Below, piece by piece: positions 1-9,146 of a DNA stretch of 64,000 nt. The stretch's first letter is position 1; every line of letters begins with the position of its first letter. The position numbers and the translations under genes were made by a program. The stretch comes from Diplonema japonicum (Eukaryota > Euglenozoa > Diplonemea > Diplonemida > Diplonemidae): positions 1 to 64,000 of the forward strand of contig OZ025764.1 of NCBI GenBank assembly GCA_964019335.1, given 5' to 3'. The notes beneath the pieces were generated by a model, which saw only the letters and a list, made by a program, of their open reading frames with translations, made no database searches and was not told where the DNA came from.

Positions 1-140
1 GATTTACTGCCTGCTGGTCCGGGTGGCTAGAGACCGTTAGACGATTCCTACAGTGAGGAAAAAAAGAGCTTTTTTTTTTTTTTTTTTTTTTCTCGAACAA
101 AAAAAAAAAGTAACATTGGGAAAAAGTGACGCTTGCTTTC

Positions 141-171
<31 letters not shown>

Positions 172-546
172 GTTGACTATAAATAGGTCCCATGATCTCA
201 ACCGTCATTTTTACGAACGTAGTTTGCAGATTTAGCATAGATCTCGCAGGGGGTGGATGGAAAAAAAAAGGATTTAATTTTTCATTTTTTTTTTTTTCAG
301 ATTGGAGGAAAGGAGTGAGAGCTTTTTTAAACTACTTCTCCGTTTCTCTCCCAATCTTCCTTTGTTTTTCTCAGGGGGGGGGGGGGGGGGGGGAAGGAGG
401 AGAGAGGACAAGAATAGAGTAAAGGTTCCAGAGAGAAAAGAAAAAAGAAAAAGAAAAAGAAGAAGAAAAAAAAAGAAACACAACCTACTCTGTCATGCCA
501 CATTTACTATTATTTTAATCATCAGACAAAGAGGGGAGGGGAGAGC

Positions 547-596
<50 letters not shown>

Positions 597-601
<5 letters not shown>

Positions 602-736
602 ACTGGGCGTTGTTCCGGTGAAACCTGGAGAAAGTTTGTAACCCCGAAAACACGTTTGCCACGTACCCTTTTTTTTGTTGTTTTGGACAAGTCAGGGTTT
701 TTCTTTTGCAAAAAAAAAAAAAAAAAAAAAAAAAAA
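597..736 (+). repeat. Dispersed repeat A, copy 1 with poly(A) end
   Basis: Diverged copy of a roughly 110-base repeat found six times here. Recognisable parts are AACCTGGAGAAAGTTTGTAA, the CACGTTTGCCA block, the GGACAAGTCA block and a TTGC that runs into a poly(A) run. It looks like a short retroposon with its A-tail on the plus strand. Confidence 0.65.
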
Positions 737-1034
737 GAAATATTGCTGGAATTTACTACCCAATGGTGGGAGTAAGGTAAAGTCATTACTTGGCGATAGG
801 TAAGTGGACAAGGGGTAGTTACAAAAATACAATACAAAGTGTCTTTCATCTTTTCCTCGCGAAGTGCTGCTTATGTGATGTTATTGGTTGTTATAGGTGG
901 TTCCTTCGGAGATAACGTTGGTCGACCGAGGTCCGGTAGTTGGCCAACTGAGGCATATTATTTACCGGAAACCCCGAGAGCGTGAAGTACTCTCAGAAGA
1001 GTGAAATTGGATGAGGATACACACTTTCTTTTTG

Positions 1035-1082
1035 TTGCCAACGTTCCCCTTTTTGTTTAGACGAGTCAAAAGACTCGTTCTT

Positions 1083-1135
<53 letters not shown>
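1035..1135 (+). repeat. Dispersed repeat A, copy 2, 3' half with about 50-base A tail
   Basis: Starts at TTGCCAACGTTCCCC, continues with the TTTAGACGAGTCAAAAGACT block and ends in TTCTTGC followed by a very long A run. Only the 3' half of the repeat is present, as expected of a 5'-truncated retroposed copy. Confidence 0.7.
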
Positions 1136-1137
<2 letters not shown>

Positions 1138-1141
1138 ATTT

Positions 1142-1326
1142 ATTTAGTGAAAATAAGATCGTATGATTTTCACGCGTGGTGGCAGTGGTTTAACGAGTGG
1201 GTATATGACTTCACGAGCGAAGCGAGTGCAGTCATGAATGTCTACTTCACGAGCGAAGCGAGTGAAGTAACATCAACGAGTTAAACATGCCACCACAAGT
1301 GAAAATCGGATCTATTTTCACTAAAT
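1142..1326. repeat. Foldback (MITE-like) element 1
   Basis: Outer inverted arms ATTTAGTGAAAATAAGATC (1142-1160) and GATCTATTTTCACTAAAT (1309-1326) enclose a second inverted pair, GATTTTCAC..TGGTGGCA near 1165-1184 and TGCCACCACAAGTGAAAATC near 1288-1307. The core holds two direct copies of ACTTCACGAGCGAAGCGAGT. The whole could fold into one long hairpin. No target duplication could be fixed. Confidence 0.6.
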
Positions 1327-1372
1327 CCGTTGTTTTATTTAACGTCAGTCAGATTTGAAAGGGTGGGGCATT

Positions 1373-1715
1373 ACAGGTTACAAGTTACAAGTTACAAGTT
1401 ACAAGTTACAAATTTTATTGGGGGTGCTTATGGTTGATATTGATTGTCAAGGCATATCCTGTGTGGTGCGGGCTGTGCGTCCATGGGTGCTGACAGGACC
1501 TCGGTCTGGACCTGTGGGGCTGCTGCCTGGGTTGCTGAGGTTGCCCCACTAGCAGCTGTCACCGCTGCTGGCTTGCCAAGCCCACCTCTCTCCCCTTCTG
1601 TTGAGAGAGGCGACCAGATCCTTGAGTGACGTAAAAAGTGAGATTCCCAGATTCGAACCGGGGTTTCCAAAACAAGGGGCCTGTGTGGTAACCACTTAGG
1701 TGATTCCTTTTCCGT
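1373..1715 (-). repeat. tRNA-headed SINE with (GTTACAA)n tail
   Basis: Read on the minus strand, about 1712-1637 carries a D-arm-like CCTAAGTGGTTACC (box A-like) and, about 30 bases on, GGTTCGAATCT (box B, 1649-1659) flanked by CCCGG and CTGGG, a pairable T-stem. A GC-rich body follows and the element ends in five units of the 7-mer GTTACAA (plus-strand reading, 1377-1411). tRNA-like Pol III promoter, body and simple-repeat tail is the classic SINE plan. The acceptor arms do not pair, so this is not an intact tRNA gene. Confidence 0.55.
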
Positions 1716-1760
1716 GTTTTCGCCCCCGACCCCTTGCTGTGCAGTGAAAATAGGGCTAGC

Positions 1761-1786
1761 GTGAATATAAAGTACTTTATATTCAC
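1761..1786. repeat. Perfect 26-bp palindrome
   Basis: GTGAATATAAAGT is followed directly by its exact reverse complement. The same GTGAA(T)ATAAAGT word appears in the arms of the foldback at 2464-2560, so this is probably the collapsed centre or end of a related element. Confidence 0.6.
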
Positions 1787-1962
1787 TCATAAAGTAATTT
1801 TCATTCTGCCCCTGTTTTCTTCCTAAAACAAGCCTGAAATCTGCAATGAAAATAAAGTGAAGCGTGAAATAATGTGAAATATTATATTCACTCCCCTTGA
1901 AAATCTGACTGGAGTTATATAAAAATAGCTATTTATTAAATGAAAATCAGATAGCCTGATTT

Positions 1963-2031
1963 CCCCTTTTTGACTCGTTTTTTTACTTCGCGAGCGAAGC
2001 GAGTGAAGTAAAATCACTCGTCAAAAAGGGG
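1963..2031. repeat. Foldback (MITE-like) element 2, hairpin core
   Basis: CCCCTTTTTGAC (1963-1974) pairs exactly with GTCAAAAAGGGG (2020-2031), and inside it TTTTACTTC (1981-1989) pairs with GAAGTAAAA (2005-2013) around CGAGCGAAGCGAG. The inner word is shared with foldback element 1. Outer flanks (about 1931-1950 and 2056-2082) are also loosely inverted. Confidence 0.65.
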
Positions 2032-2080
2032 ACCCCACAAGTGAAATCATGCTCTGATTTTATTCAATACTGCATTTTAT

Positions 2081-2621
2081 TTAATGATGAGCTGCTCTCG
2101 AAAAGAATTTAGGTGCTAAGTGTGGCTTCACTGCTGCCTGCTTGTAGCGGCGCAATGCGCGAGTCTTTACTGAACACGGTACTGGGTTTGGTATGATCAA
2201 TTCGGCGAATTGATGTTGACGTTTATGTCAAACGTGATTCTGTGCACTGCTGAAGAAGTGGGCTGTGTCGAAGGGGGCAGGGCTGAAGGGGCGTGGGTTT
2301 GATCGAGTGGCAGGTGCAAAACCTCTCCCACTCCTTCTTGTAGGCTATTTTGCTTGCCGTTGGAAGCGTGTCTTCCATCACAGCTTTGGCCTCTTTCTCG
2401 AGGCTGATGCCCTTGGCTCGCTTCCCGGTTCGGTTTTCTTCCCATTTTGCTAGAAATGACTGTGGGCGTGAAATAAAGTACCTGATTTTCACGCCCAGCA
2501 AACCCAGCAACGTTTGGCTTAAAAACATGAGGAAAAAATCAGATACTTTATTTCACGCCCGTGAAATAAAGTGAAACCTGATTTATATCTACCTAAATTC
2601 TTTGAGAGAGCTGCTCAGAAT

Positions 2622-2624
<3 letters not shown>
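2081..2624 (-). mobile_element. TIR element with tyrosine-recombinase-like fragment
   Basis: A 34-base arm at 2081-2114 matches the reverse complement of 2591-2624 at 29 of 34 positions. Inside, on the minus strand around 2450-2290, a reading frame contains EDTLPTASKIAYKKEWERF and then C.CHSIKPTP, which resembles the N-terminal core-binding (SAM-like) domain of tyrosine recombinases (S..T...Y...W..F..C). The catalytic domain is absent, so the copy is not autonomous. A second copy in opposite orientation lies at 40545-40776. Origin from a Crypton- or DIRS-like element is inference; the inverted termini and the duplicate copy are seen directly. Confidence 0.5.
2464..2560. repeat. Foldback element 3 inside the TIR element
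   Basis: The 26-base arm 2464-2489 (begins GGGCGTGAAATAAAGTA) is the reverse complement of 2535-2560 with one mismatch; the 45-base loop includes CAGCAAACCCAGCAACG. It lies inside the element bounded at 2081 and 2624, so it is either a nested insertion or part of that element's end. Confidence 0.6.
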
Positions 2625-2655
<31 letters not shown>

Positions 2656-2659
2656 GGTA

Positions 2660-2868
2660 AGTCCCCCAATGACATCAGGGGAGTGTAATAGATTTGATAG
2701 AAAGCCCAGTATGTGACAGGATCGCCTTACGACAATCAACTCATCTAGTGTCTGATCCTTTCTGTCGTAGTAGTGCCTTAGGCCCGTGGTGGCATCCGGG
2801 TTGTTGAGGATGCAATGTGTTCGCAGTTGCTCCTCTAGGATCGGCTGGGTGGCCTTCGAGAACGCGAA
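2660..2868 (-). pseudogene. Short coding-like remnant, unknown
   Basis: A GC-richer island between homopolymer runs reads on the minus strand as KATQPILEEQLRTHCILNNP and onward (ATTGLRHYYDRKDQTLDELI), then loses sense at poly(T). It abuts the recombinase-like element and contains a copy of the GTATGTGACAGG motif near 2710. It may be a further piece of a mobile-element ORF. I cannot assign a family. Confidence 0.25.
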
Positions 2869-3190
2869 AAAAAAAAAACGCAGAAAAAAAGCTCTGAATA
2901 GAATCCCCCCTTTTTTTTTTCTTTTTCTTTTTTTTTCCTCTTTTTCCCGCCTCAGAAAAAAAAAGACGGGGATCTCATGCTCAAGAGGAAAAAAAAAATA
3001 AATAAATAAAAAAAGCCGTGTGTTCAAAAGGGCAAATCCCACAATGAGGAATAAAAAAAAAAAAGTTAAATACGGCTTATTTTTTTTTTTTTTTTTTTTT
3101 TGGCGGAGCTGGTTCGATTTTGGGGGGGAAAATCAACTTTCTTTTTTTTTTTTTTATATTTGGGAAGTTTTGGGGGGGGAAAAGATCTCT

Positions 3191-5617
3191 TTAAACCGAT
3201 TCCATCCTGCAGTGCACTGCCTCACTACAGAACCGCATCACAGCATTACCATCTCTTATGTTCATCATGGACCATCTTTGCGTGTCTGTAGGATGCTCAA
3301 TACTGATACTGGGGGCAGCTTTCGGGTCCAGCACCACCTCCCTCAAAGCAACTGCAACTGGGTCAACAGCCTCGTCCAGCTGGTACATCCATTCCTCCTC
3401 ACGGACAGTCATCTCTTGACCAATCTCATGCACCACGAAAGGCTTCTTCATTTCGTCCACCACAAGCAACGTAACAGCTGCTACTTCGTACTTCCCTGTC
3501 ACACCCTCTGCAACAGTCGGTGAGACAAGGGTAAGGGGCCGGCGCAGCTTGGTGCTCATCACATTGCTCACAGAAGAGATACCTCTCAGCTCCATTAACG
3601 GGGCGCCTTTCATGCCGAAACCTTTATTGGCTGAAGATCCGAGGTTTCCAGCCACAAAGCCGCCATGTGCAACAGCCATGTTGGGCATAGCGATCGCCTT
3701 CATCTTTTGAGAGCTTACTATCGATCTGCAGAAAGCGACTGCTCGTGACATGGGGTCTGTGCATCGCAGGCCGACGTTCCATGTGAGTGTGAAGACAAAC
3801 GGATCAGAGACAGCGAAGCCATGCGCGATGCCGCGTGTTGCCTGAGCAATCTCGTGCATTGTTTCAACAAGTGTTCCGAAGGCTTCAGGGAAACCCGTGC
3901 TTGTGTTGGCAGACGCGAATGCTAGCCTCACAACAGTACCTTTGTAGCTCTGCAGCTGCATTGATAAGTTCTGCCCCGCCATCGCCGTCGCTGTGTGGTG
4001 CGTTGTCTTGGACATGGAGGTGCTGTTTGATGTGTCGCTGTACTTGCTTTTGTTTTCACTGTCGTCTGACGTGTCGACGAACAGTGTGTTTGGGAGGTAC
4101 GCCTTGTACTCCCTAAGACCTTTGATCGCATGCTGCAGGCCGTCCGTCACACGCGCCACCTCCTTCACCATGACAGGCTTGTACATTGCGTTCATATGCG
4201 CTTCTGCACCATTGAGCTCCATTGTCTCCAGGAACTTGCTCCCGACAGCAAGCCTTTCAAGCGGGCGCGAGATCAGCATCACTTCGCACAGTGCAATGAC
4301 GATGTCCACCATGAATATGACGACGGAAGCGATGATGAGCTGCACGAGCGCTGCGTAGACCTTGTCGTTGACGGAGGAGACGGTGCGCATCCAGAGCAGC
4401 TCGAACCTCATGGTCGACGCGGTGAAGACGTGCGTCATGCGCAGGAAGTACTCCCCGCCTTCCAGCGCCGTGTCCACGTGGTAGTCCTTCTTGTACATCG
4501 GGTTGGTCTTGTTCACATCAGACGCCGCGAAGTGCTCCCCGTACCGGATATGGGTGCGCATGTTTGTCGATGAAAGGTCAGCAGTGAAGAAGGTCCCATT
4601 GGGTCGCACGACCGATGCATTCACAGCTTCAGACACCGTGGGCCCCAGGTCGCTGGGGTGCAGGACGCAGTCCTGTCCCTGTTGCGCACCGCTGCAGCTG
4701 AAGCACATTGTGTAGCACTCGAACTTAATAACAGGCCCCTCGTACAGGGTGTGCGCGTAGACCTGCCCTGCACCGGAGTCTAGCACCACGAGCTCAACAT
4801 TTGGTGCCTCAAACTCCCTGATGACAGGTGTCCATGTAGGGAAGATGAAGAATCTGCCCACCACAAGGTCGAAGTCACCCTGCGGCCAGCGCAGCGTGTA
4901 CCTGATGCGGTACTGTGTGGAGGCATAAGGGGTCCCGTCGATAGCGTTCCAGAAGTAAGCAGGGGACCACACCCCGGTGGTGGGGATGCCCGCCATGTTC
5001 TTCACAAAACCCTCTTGCGAGTCGTATACCTTTTCAGAATTGAGGACCTCCGGAGCGGGCACACCTGTTTCGTTGTTGAGCGCCGTGAACTGCTTAAAGA
5101 ACTCCACTTTGGTGCTGTTGACCCTCCTGCCTGAGTATTTACTGCGGACCCAGTACTTGGCAGGCTCACCGTTGTTGTCAAGGATGGGGTCAAACCAGAT
5201 GAACTGTCTGGAGTACTCTTCAGAGTCCCAGGGGCAGTTCAGACCTGAGGTGCAACTAGGGTTGTAGGCTCGTGCGAGGTAGTAGCCACCACCGTTATCG
5301 TACAGAGTAGGACGGAGGGAGGCGAAGGCATGTGCCCCAAAGATATTCTGGATGTGTGGTATGCCCAGCGAGATGTTCATGACGTCCTCCCTGTTGAAGA
5401 GCAGGTGGCCTTCCTCCGTCATTGTCTCAACGTCTGACAGCATCCCTGCCAGGCGGAGCTTCGCGCTGTGGGACGTCGCCGCACTCGTGTCGTCCACCGC
5501 CGAGCGGAGCACCGCAACGCTCTCCGCATAGAGAAGATACCCTGCAAGGAGGGAGATCGCTGTTGACACTATCGTCGAGATGAAGATGATCAGCTTCGAA
5601 GGTATGTGTAAGGGCAT
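3191..5617 (-). CDS. Receptor-like membrane protein with degenerate class III cyclase domain (paralogue 1)
   Basis: 808 residues from MPLHIPSKLIIFIS. This ATG (5617) matches the start of the paralogue at 37466; the frame continues upstream only through Lys/Phe runs of the AT-rich leader. Residues about 8-28 form a first membrane helix. A large ectodomain follows with N-glycosylation sites and a Cache-like feel (SLRPTLYDNGGGYYLARAYN). A second helix (VQLIIASVVIFMVDIVIALC) precedes the LREYKAYLPNTLF helix that also stands before the cyclase domain of the gene at 55118. The C-terminal part keeps cyclase landmarks (MAVAHGGFVAGNLGSSANKG, then LVSPTVAE) but lacks FTD and GD(A/G)F, the two metal-binding aspartate motifs, and NxxxR. 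I infer a non-catalytic sensor or a partner of a true cyclase. The ectodomain is almost identical at DNA level to the paralogue 32 kb away. Confidence 0.8.
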   Translation of the reverse strand: MPLHIPSKLIIFISTIVSTAISLLAGYLLYAESVAVLRSAVDDTSAATSHSAKLRLAGMLSDVETMTEEGHLLFNREDVMNISLGIPHIQNIFGAHAFASLRPTLYDNGGGYYLARAYNPSCTSGLNCPWDSEEYSRQFIWFDPILDNNGEPAKYWVRSKYSGRRVNSTKVEFFKQFTALNNETGVPAPEVLNSEKVYDSQEGFVKNMAGIPTTGVWSPAYFWNAIDGTPYASTQYRIRYTLRWPQGDFDLVVGRFFIFPTWTPVIREFEAPNVELVVLDSGAGQVYAHTLYEGPVIKFECYTMCFSCSGAQQGQDCVLHPSDLGPTVSEAVNASVVRPNGTFFTADLSSTNMRTHIRYGEHFAASDVNKTNPMYKKDYHVDTALEGGEYFLRMTHVFTASTMRFELLWMRTVSSVNDKVYAALVQLIIASVVIFMVDIVIALCEVMLISRPLERLAVGSKFLETMELNGAEAHMNAMYKPVMVKEVARVTDGLQHAIKGLREYKAYLPNTLFVDTSDDSENKSKYSDTSNSTSMSKTTHHTATAMAGQNLSMQLQSYKGTVVRLAFASANTSTGFPEAFGTLVETMHEIAQATRGIAHGFAVSDPFVFTLTWNVGLRCTDPMSRAVAFCRSIVSSQKMKAIAMPNMAVAHGGFVAGNLGSSANKGFGMKGAPLMELRGISSVSNVMSTKLRRPLTLVSPTVAEGVTGKYEVAAVTLLVVDEMKKPFVVHEIGQEMTVREEEWMYQLDEAVDPVAVALREVVLDPKAAPSISIEHPTDTQRWSMMNIRDGNAVMRFCSEAVHCRMESV

Positions 5618-6660
5618 TGTTCGTTTTCTTGTTTGTTTTGTTTTACCTTTTTCTTTTTTTTTTTTTGTCATCACACGCTTCAGAATTAAAAAAAAAAAGG
5701 AAAAAAAATATAATAATAATAATGAAGAAAAAAAGAAAAGAAAAAAAAAGAGAAAGAGAGCGCGGGGGTGGGGTCGGGAGGGACAAATGAAAAAAAAAAA
5801 AAAGGTTTTTGATGGGAAAAAAAAAAGGGGGGAGCGGAGGATCCTTAGCCTAAGACTTTTCAAGAAAAAAAGAAATCGCCTTTTGCCTCGAAGTGAAGTA
5901 ATGTAATGAAGGACTAAAAGGAGGGGGGAAAAAAAGCGGGCATCAGCGGAGGCCCGGATAGCTGGCCGTGGCGCATCAAAAAACCCTTTTTTTTTCCTTG
6001 TTGTTAACAGCTGCACAGGAGGGAGGGGGCGAAAGTGAATGAATGACAAAGAAAAGGATAAGGGAAGGAGAAAAAAAAAAGGTGAATGTTTTGTTTCCCA
6101 CAAAGGATGACACCTCCCTTTAGCAAAAAAAAAAAAAAAAAAAAAAACCAAGACTAAACAGAAACTCCAATACAATATAAAATAGATAACGAATCAACAT
6201 TCTCAATGCAAGCAGAGAAGGAAATTACCAGAAATGCATAAAAAGTTAATATTGCACGCACTGCAGCAGGACCGGCCTGCCACATGGGTGACACTTTTTT
6301 CTATTCTTTTTGCCCATAAAGAACGTAAGAAAAGAAAAAAGGGAAAAAAGAGAAAGAGGAAAAAAAAAAGGGGGGGAAAGGAAGAGGGAATAAAAAAATT
6401 CGTTTTCTTTTTCTCTCTTCTTCTTTTTTTTTTCCCCGAAAGCAGTAAACGGGATTTTGAATGCAAGGGGGGGGGGGGGAGGAAAATTGGAATTAAAGTG
6501 AGAAGAAAAACAAAAAAAAGGATTTCACTTGATGGAGGAATGATAGGGGGACACCGATTGTTATCATGTCACCCCTCTTTTCTTCTTCTTTTTTTTTTTT
6601 TTTCCCTGCCCTATAGCCTCACAAGCAATGTCACAGACCAGTAAAAAAAAAAAAAAAAAA

Positions 6661-6780
6661 GAGGAACTGGCCAGTTGTTTGTACGTGCCGGGTAAAACCT
6701 GGAGAAGTTTGTCAACCTGAAACACGTTGCCAACGTTCCCCTTTTGTTTAGACAAGTCAAAGAGTCGTTCTTGCAAAAAA
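6661..6780 (+). repeat. Dispersed repeat A, copy 3 (well preserved)
   Basis: Full form: GAGGAACTGGCCAG, GTACGTGCCGGGTAAAACCT, GGAGAAGTTTGTCAACC, CACGTTGCCAACGTTCCCC, TTTAGACAAGTCAAAGA and TTCTTGC running into A. It is preceded by another A run (6643-6660), so the copy sits inside A-rich DNA. Confidence 0.75.
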
Positions 6781-6995
6781 AAGAAATGTAAAAAAAAGAG
6801 AATTCACAAGTGGCCGAAATCGCCACATTATGGTATGCGGCCCTCCCCCTTTTCTTTTTCCCTTCTTACGTGCAAATGTAGGTCGGGGAAGGGGGGGGGG
6901 GGAATAAAGTAAAATGTGTGCCTTGTGACAACTAACAACTGTTAAACTCTGGTTATGAATCAAGAACTCACATCAGGTACAGGTCTCAGGTCTTT

Positions 6996-7028
<33 letters not shown>

Positions 7029-7491
7029 TTTTTTTTTAGTTGTTTGAAATAAAAGAAAACAAATAAAGAAAACAAAAAAAAAAAAAAAAAAAAAAAAAAA
7101 CAAGGTTCCCAGCGTAATGAGCTATTTTTTAAGGGTAGAATTCCGCTCGTGCGCACAAACAAATATCGCCAAACTAGTTTTTTTTTTAACATGAATAAGA
7201 AAAAAAAAAAAAACAATATGTATATTGATAATGAATTGTTAGTGCCAAAAAAGGAGCAGTGGTAGCATTGTTGGGCTTATCCTTCTACAGGTTAACCCTT
7301 GGCTGTGCCTAAGACAACAATCAACCGACTTTTTTTTTTTCTTTTTCTTTTTTTTTTTTTTTTTGAAGTTTAATTAATTACTACACTTCAAAAAAAAAAA
7401 AAAAAAAAAAAAAAGAACTACCTTTCGTCAATTTAGCCTTCTTTTTTCCCCGGTTTTTAAAAGTTGTTTTTTTTTTTTTTAATAGTTCATC

Positions 7492-7720
7492 ACCGGATTT
7501 GTACTTATTTTTTTTTTGTTTCGAACTAATGTGCCGTTTATTTAAAAAAAAATACAACCCCTATTCCGAATTAACATGTCGCTCCATGGCTTCTCGACTG
7601 CCCAAAACGTACACGTAAATTGCAGCTTGGAGGCAATTCGGCTTTTCAGCCGGAACGCAAAAATGGAACCAGAAACACCTACCTACACTTTTTACGTATA
7701 TAATAAGTACAAATCCGGTA
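7492..7720. repeat. Small inverted-repeat (MITE-like) element
   Basis: ACCGGATTTGTACTTATT (7492-7509) and AATAAGTACAAATCCGGT (7703-7720) are perfect 18-base inverted repeats, 229 bases end to end. The inside is unique and non-coding (GGAGGCAATTCGGCTTTTCA near 7628). No flanking duplication is obvious. Confidence 0.6.
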
Positions 7721-7817
7721 TATAAAAAAAAAAAATCAACAAATTAAAAAAAAAAAACCCCTCCCACTGCCCGTGATCTTTTTTATTTTTTTTCTTTTCT
7801 TTTTTTTGGAGAGCAAC

Positions 7818-8069
7818 TTAAGGTGTTTGGAGGGGAAAAAAAGATGTTTTTGAAGGGAACCTGCAGTATGTGACAGGATCGCCTAAAAAAAAAAAAATGC
7901 GAAGCTCGCGGGGAGGGGGAAAATAGCAACGCGTGTGATGGTCAGGGAAAGAAATGACAACGAAACACTGCGCAGCGGGAAAACACATTCCCTCACACCA
8001 TTGCGTGTCTGCCGCCCTCATGGCAAAAACAAGTATCGCAATTGAAAGAACGGCAGAAGAAGTACACAT
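7818..8069 (-). CDS. Possible small ORF, secreted-like (weak)
   Basis: 83 codons from ATG at 8069. It begins MCTSSAVLSIAILVFAMRAA, which resembles a signal peptide or signal anchor, and then has four spaced cysteines (WCEGMCF, AAQC, TRCYF). The C-terminus is read from a dispersed motif (GGCGATCCTGTCACATACTG on this strand), which suggests chance or recent extension. No family recognised; it may not be a gene. Confidence 0.2.
   Translation of the reverse strand: MCTSSAVLSIAILVFAMRAADTQWCEGMCFPAAQCFVVISFPDHHTRCYFPPPRELRIFFFLGDPVTYCRFPSKTSFFPLQTP
7850..7886 (+). repeat. Dispersed GTATGTGACAGG motif, copy 2
   Basis: GAAGGGAACCTGCAGTATGT followed by GACAGGATCGCCT and an A run. Nearly the same block occurs at 52740-52779, and diverged ones at about 2709-2733, 34562-34590, 50560-50592 and 54320-54360. 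Confidence 0.6.
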
Positions 8070-8429
8070 CAAAACAAACAAAAAAAACTTTTCGAAAAAG
8101 TATTGAAGTCTTTTTCTTTTTTTTTTTTTCCGGAACTCATATTTTTCTTTCCAACACCCCCAAAGAAAAAAAAAAGAAAAAAGAAATGTGATAATAAAAT
8201 ATCTCATTTTCTTTTTTTCTTTTTTTCTCTAGGTTGCGTTCGTCTTTGTTTTCTTTACTATTATCGCATTTCAGAGAGGGGGGGGTGCATTTTCCTTATA
8301 ATTCACAAAAAGATTTAAATATTTTTTTTTTTCGTTCTTTTTTTTTGTGAGTAGTTCGGGAAACATACCCTCCCCCCCCCCCCCCCCCCCCCCCCCCTCC
8401 AAGAAATGGGCTTTTAAGAGACATAAGAG

Positions 8430-8577
8430 GCCAGTCTTGATGGGGCCGAGCTGTAGCTTGTGTTGTGTGTTTGTGCAGTTTGCTGCCTGTTCGTCACCGG
8501 TGATGACCTACGAGGAGGTCAACAGCGAACAACACATCTTGATGTACTTCTTTGTATCTCCAAGGGTCAGATTGGAC
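8430..8577 (+). repeat. Dispersed repeat B, copy 1 (3' part, joined to SL match)
   Basis: Shares GTGCAGTTTGCTGCCTGTTC, CACCGGTGATGACC and GAGGTCAACAGCGAACAACA with the repeat B copies at 34 and 53 kb. Unlike those, the 3' end after GATGTACTTCTT is replaced by TGTATCTCCAAGGGTCAGAT and then the antisense of an SL exon. Confidence 0.65.
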
Positions 8578-8614
8578 CAATAAAGTACAGAAACTGTAGC
8601 TTTAGAATCGCTGG
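8578..8614 (-). ncRNA. Spliced-leader exon-like sequence (diplonemid type)
   Basis: On the minus strand this 37-base block contains GCTACAGTTTCTGTACTTTA and ends TTG followed by GTCC, i.e. an SL exon with a GT donor. From memory, the published Diplonema SL exon differs at about 3 positions near its 5' end. The downstream bases I can read show no clear Sm site and belong to dispersed repeat B. It could therefore be an SL RNA gene, a pseudogene, or an SL copy carried into a retroposon. Identity with an SL is likely; function is open. Confidence 0.6.
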
Positions 8615-9146
8615 AAAGAAGAAAGAAGAAAAAAAAAAGTTTTTTTTTTTTTTTTTTTTTTTTCCTTCTTCTATTTTTTTTTTTTTCTCGGCACATGCGG
8701 GAGAAGAAAAAAAGAAAAAAAAAAAATAAAAATAAAAATATCAGGGGAGAACGAGAAAGAGAAGATTTGAAGGATTAGAGAGAAGAATTGAGAACAGGGG
8801 GGGGGGGGATGATGATCTTAAAACGCATGTTTCCCGTCCCTTCCGAGCACTTTGCCGAGTTTACCCAGAGTGACCATAAAAAACCTTACAGGGCTGCTTT
8901 TCTTTTTTTTCTTCCAAGACCAGCCACAACTAAACACCAGTTAAACCACATGTATGGTCTCAAATAAACTCTCGTTCGATGCCTTATCCGGGAGGGGCGC
9001 TGGTTGTAGGAAAATGGAAACGTTTCCGTTTCCCTAATTTTCAAAAAAAAGCTGGGGGGGGGGGGGGGGGGGTAGTTCTCTCTTTTTATCTGCTTGCACA
9101 CTGAGGAGAAAGGGAAAGGCAAAAAGAAAAAAAAGAAAAAAAAAAA

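Noticed and set aside
302-775. 157-codon plus-strand ORF near the window start
   Set aside because: Made of A and G runs read as Lys and Gly; no coding sense.
1637-1712. Intact tRNA gene on the minus strand
   Set aside because: Box A-like and box B sequences are there, but the acceptor and anticodon stems do not pair. It is the head of a SINE.
5618-6175. N-terminal extension of the pseudo-cyclase ORF (about 186 more codons)
   Set aside because: It is Lys/Phe/Leu-rich translation of AT runs, absent from the paralogue, which starts at the same MPLHIPSK.
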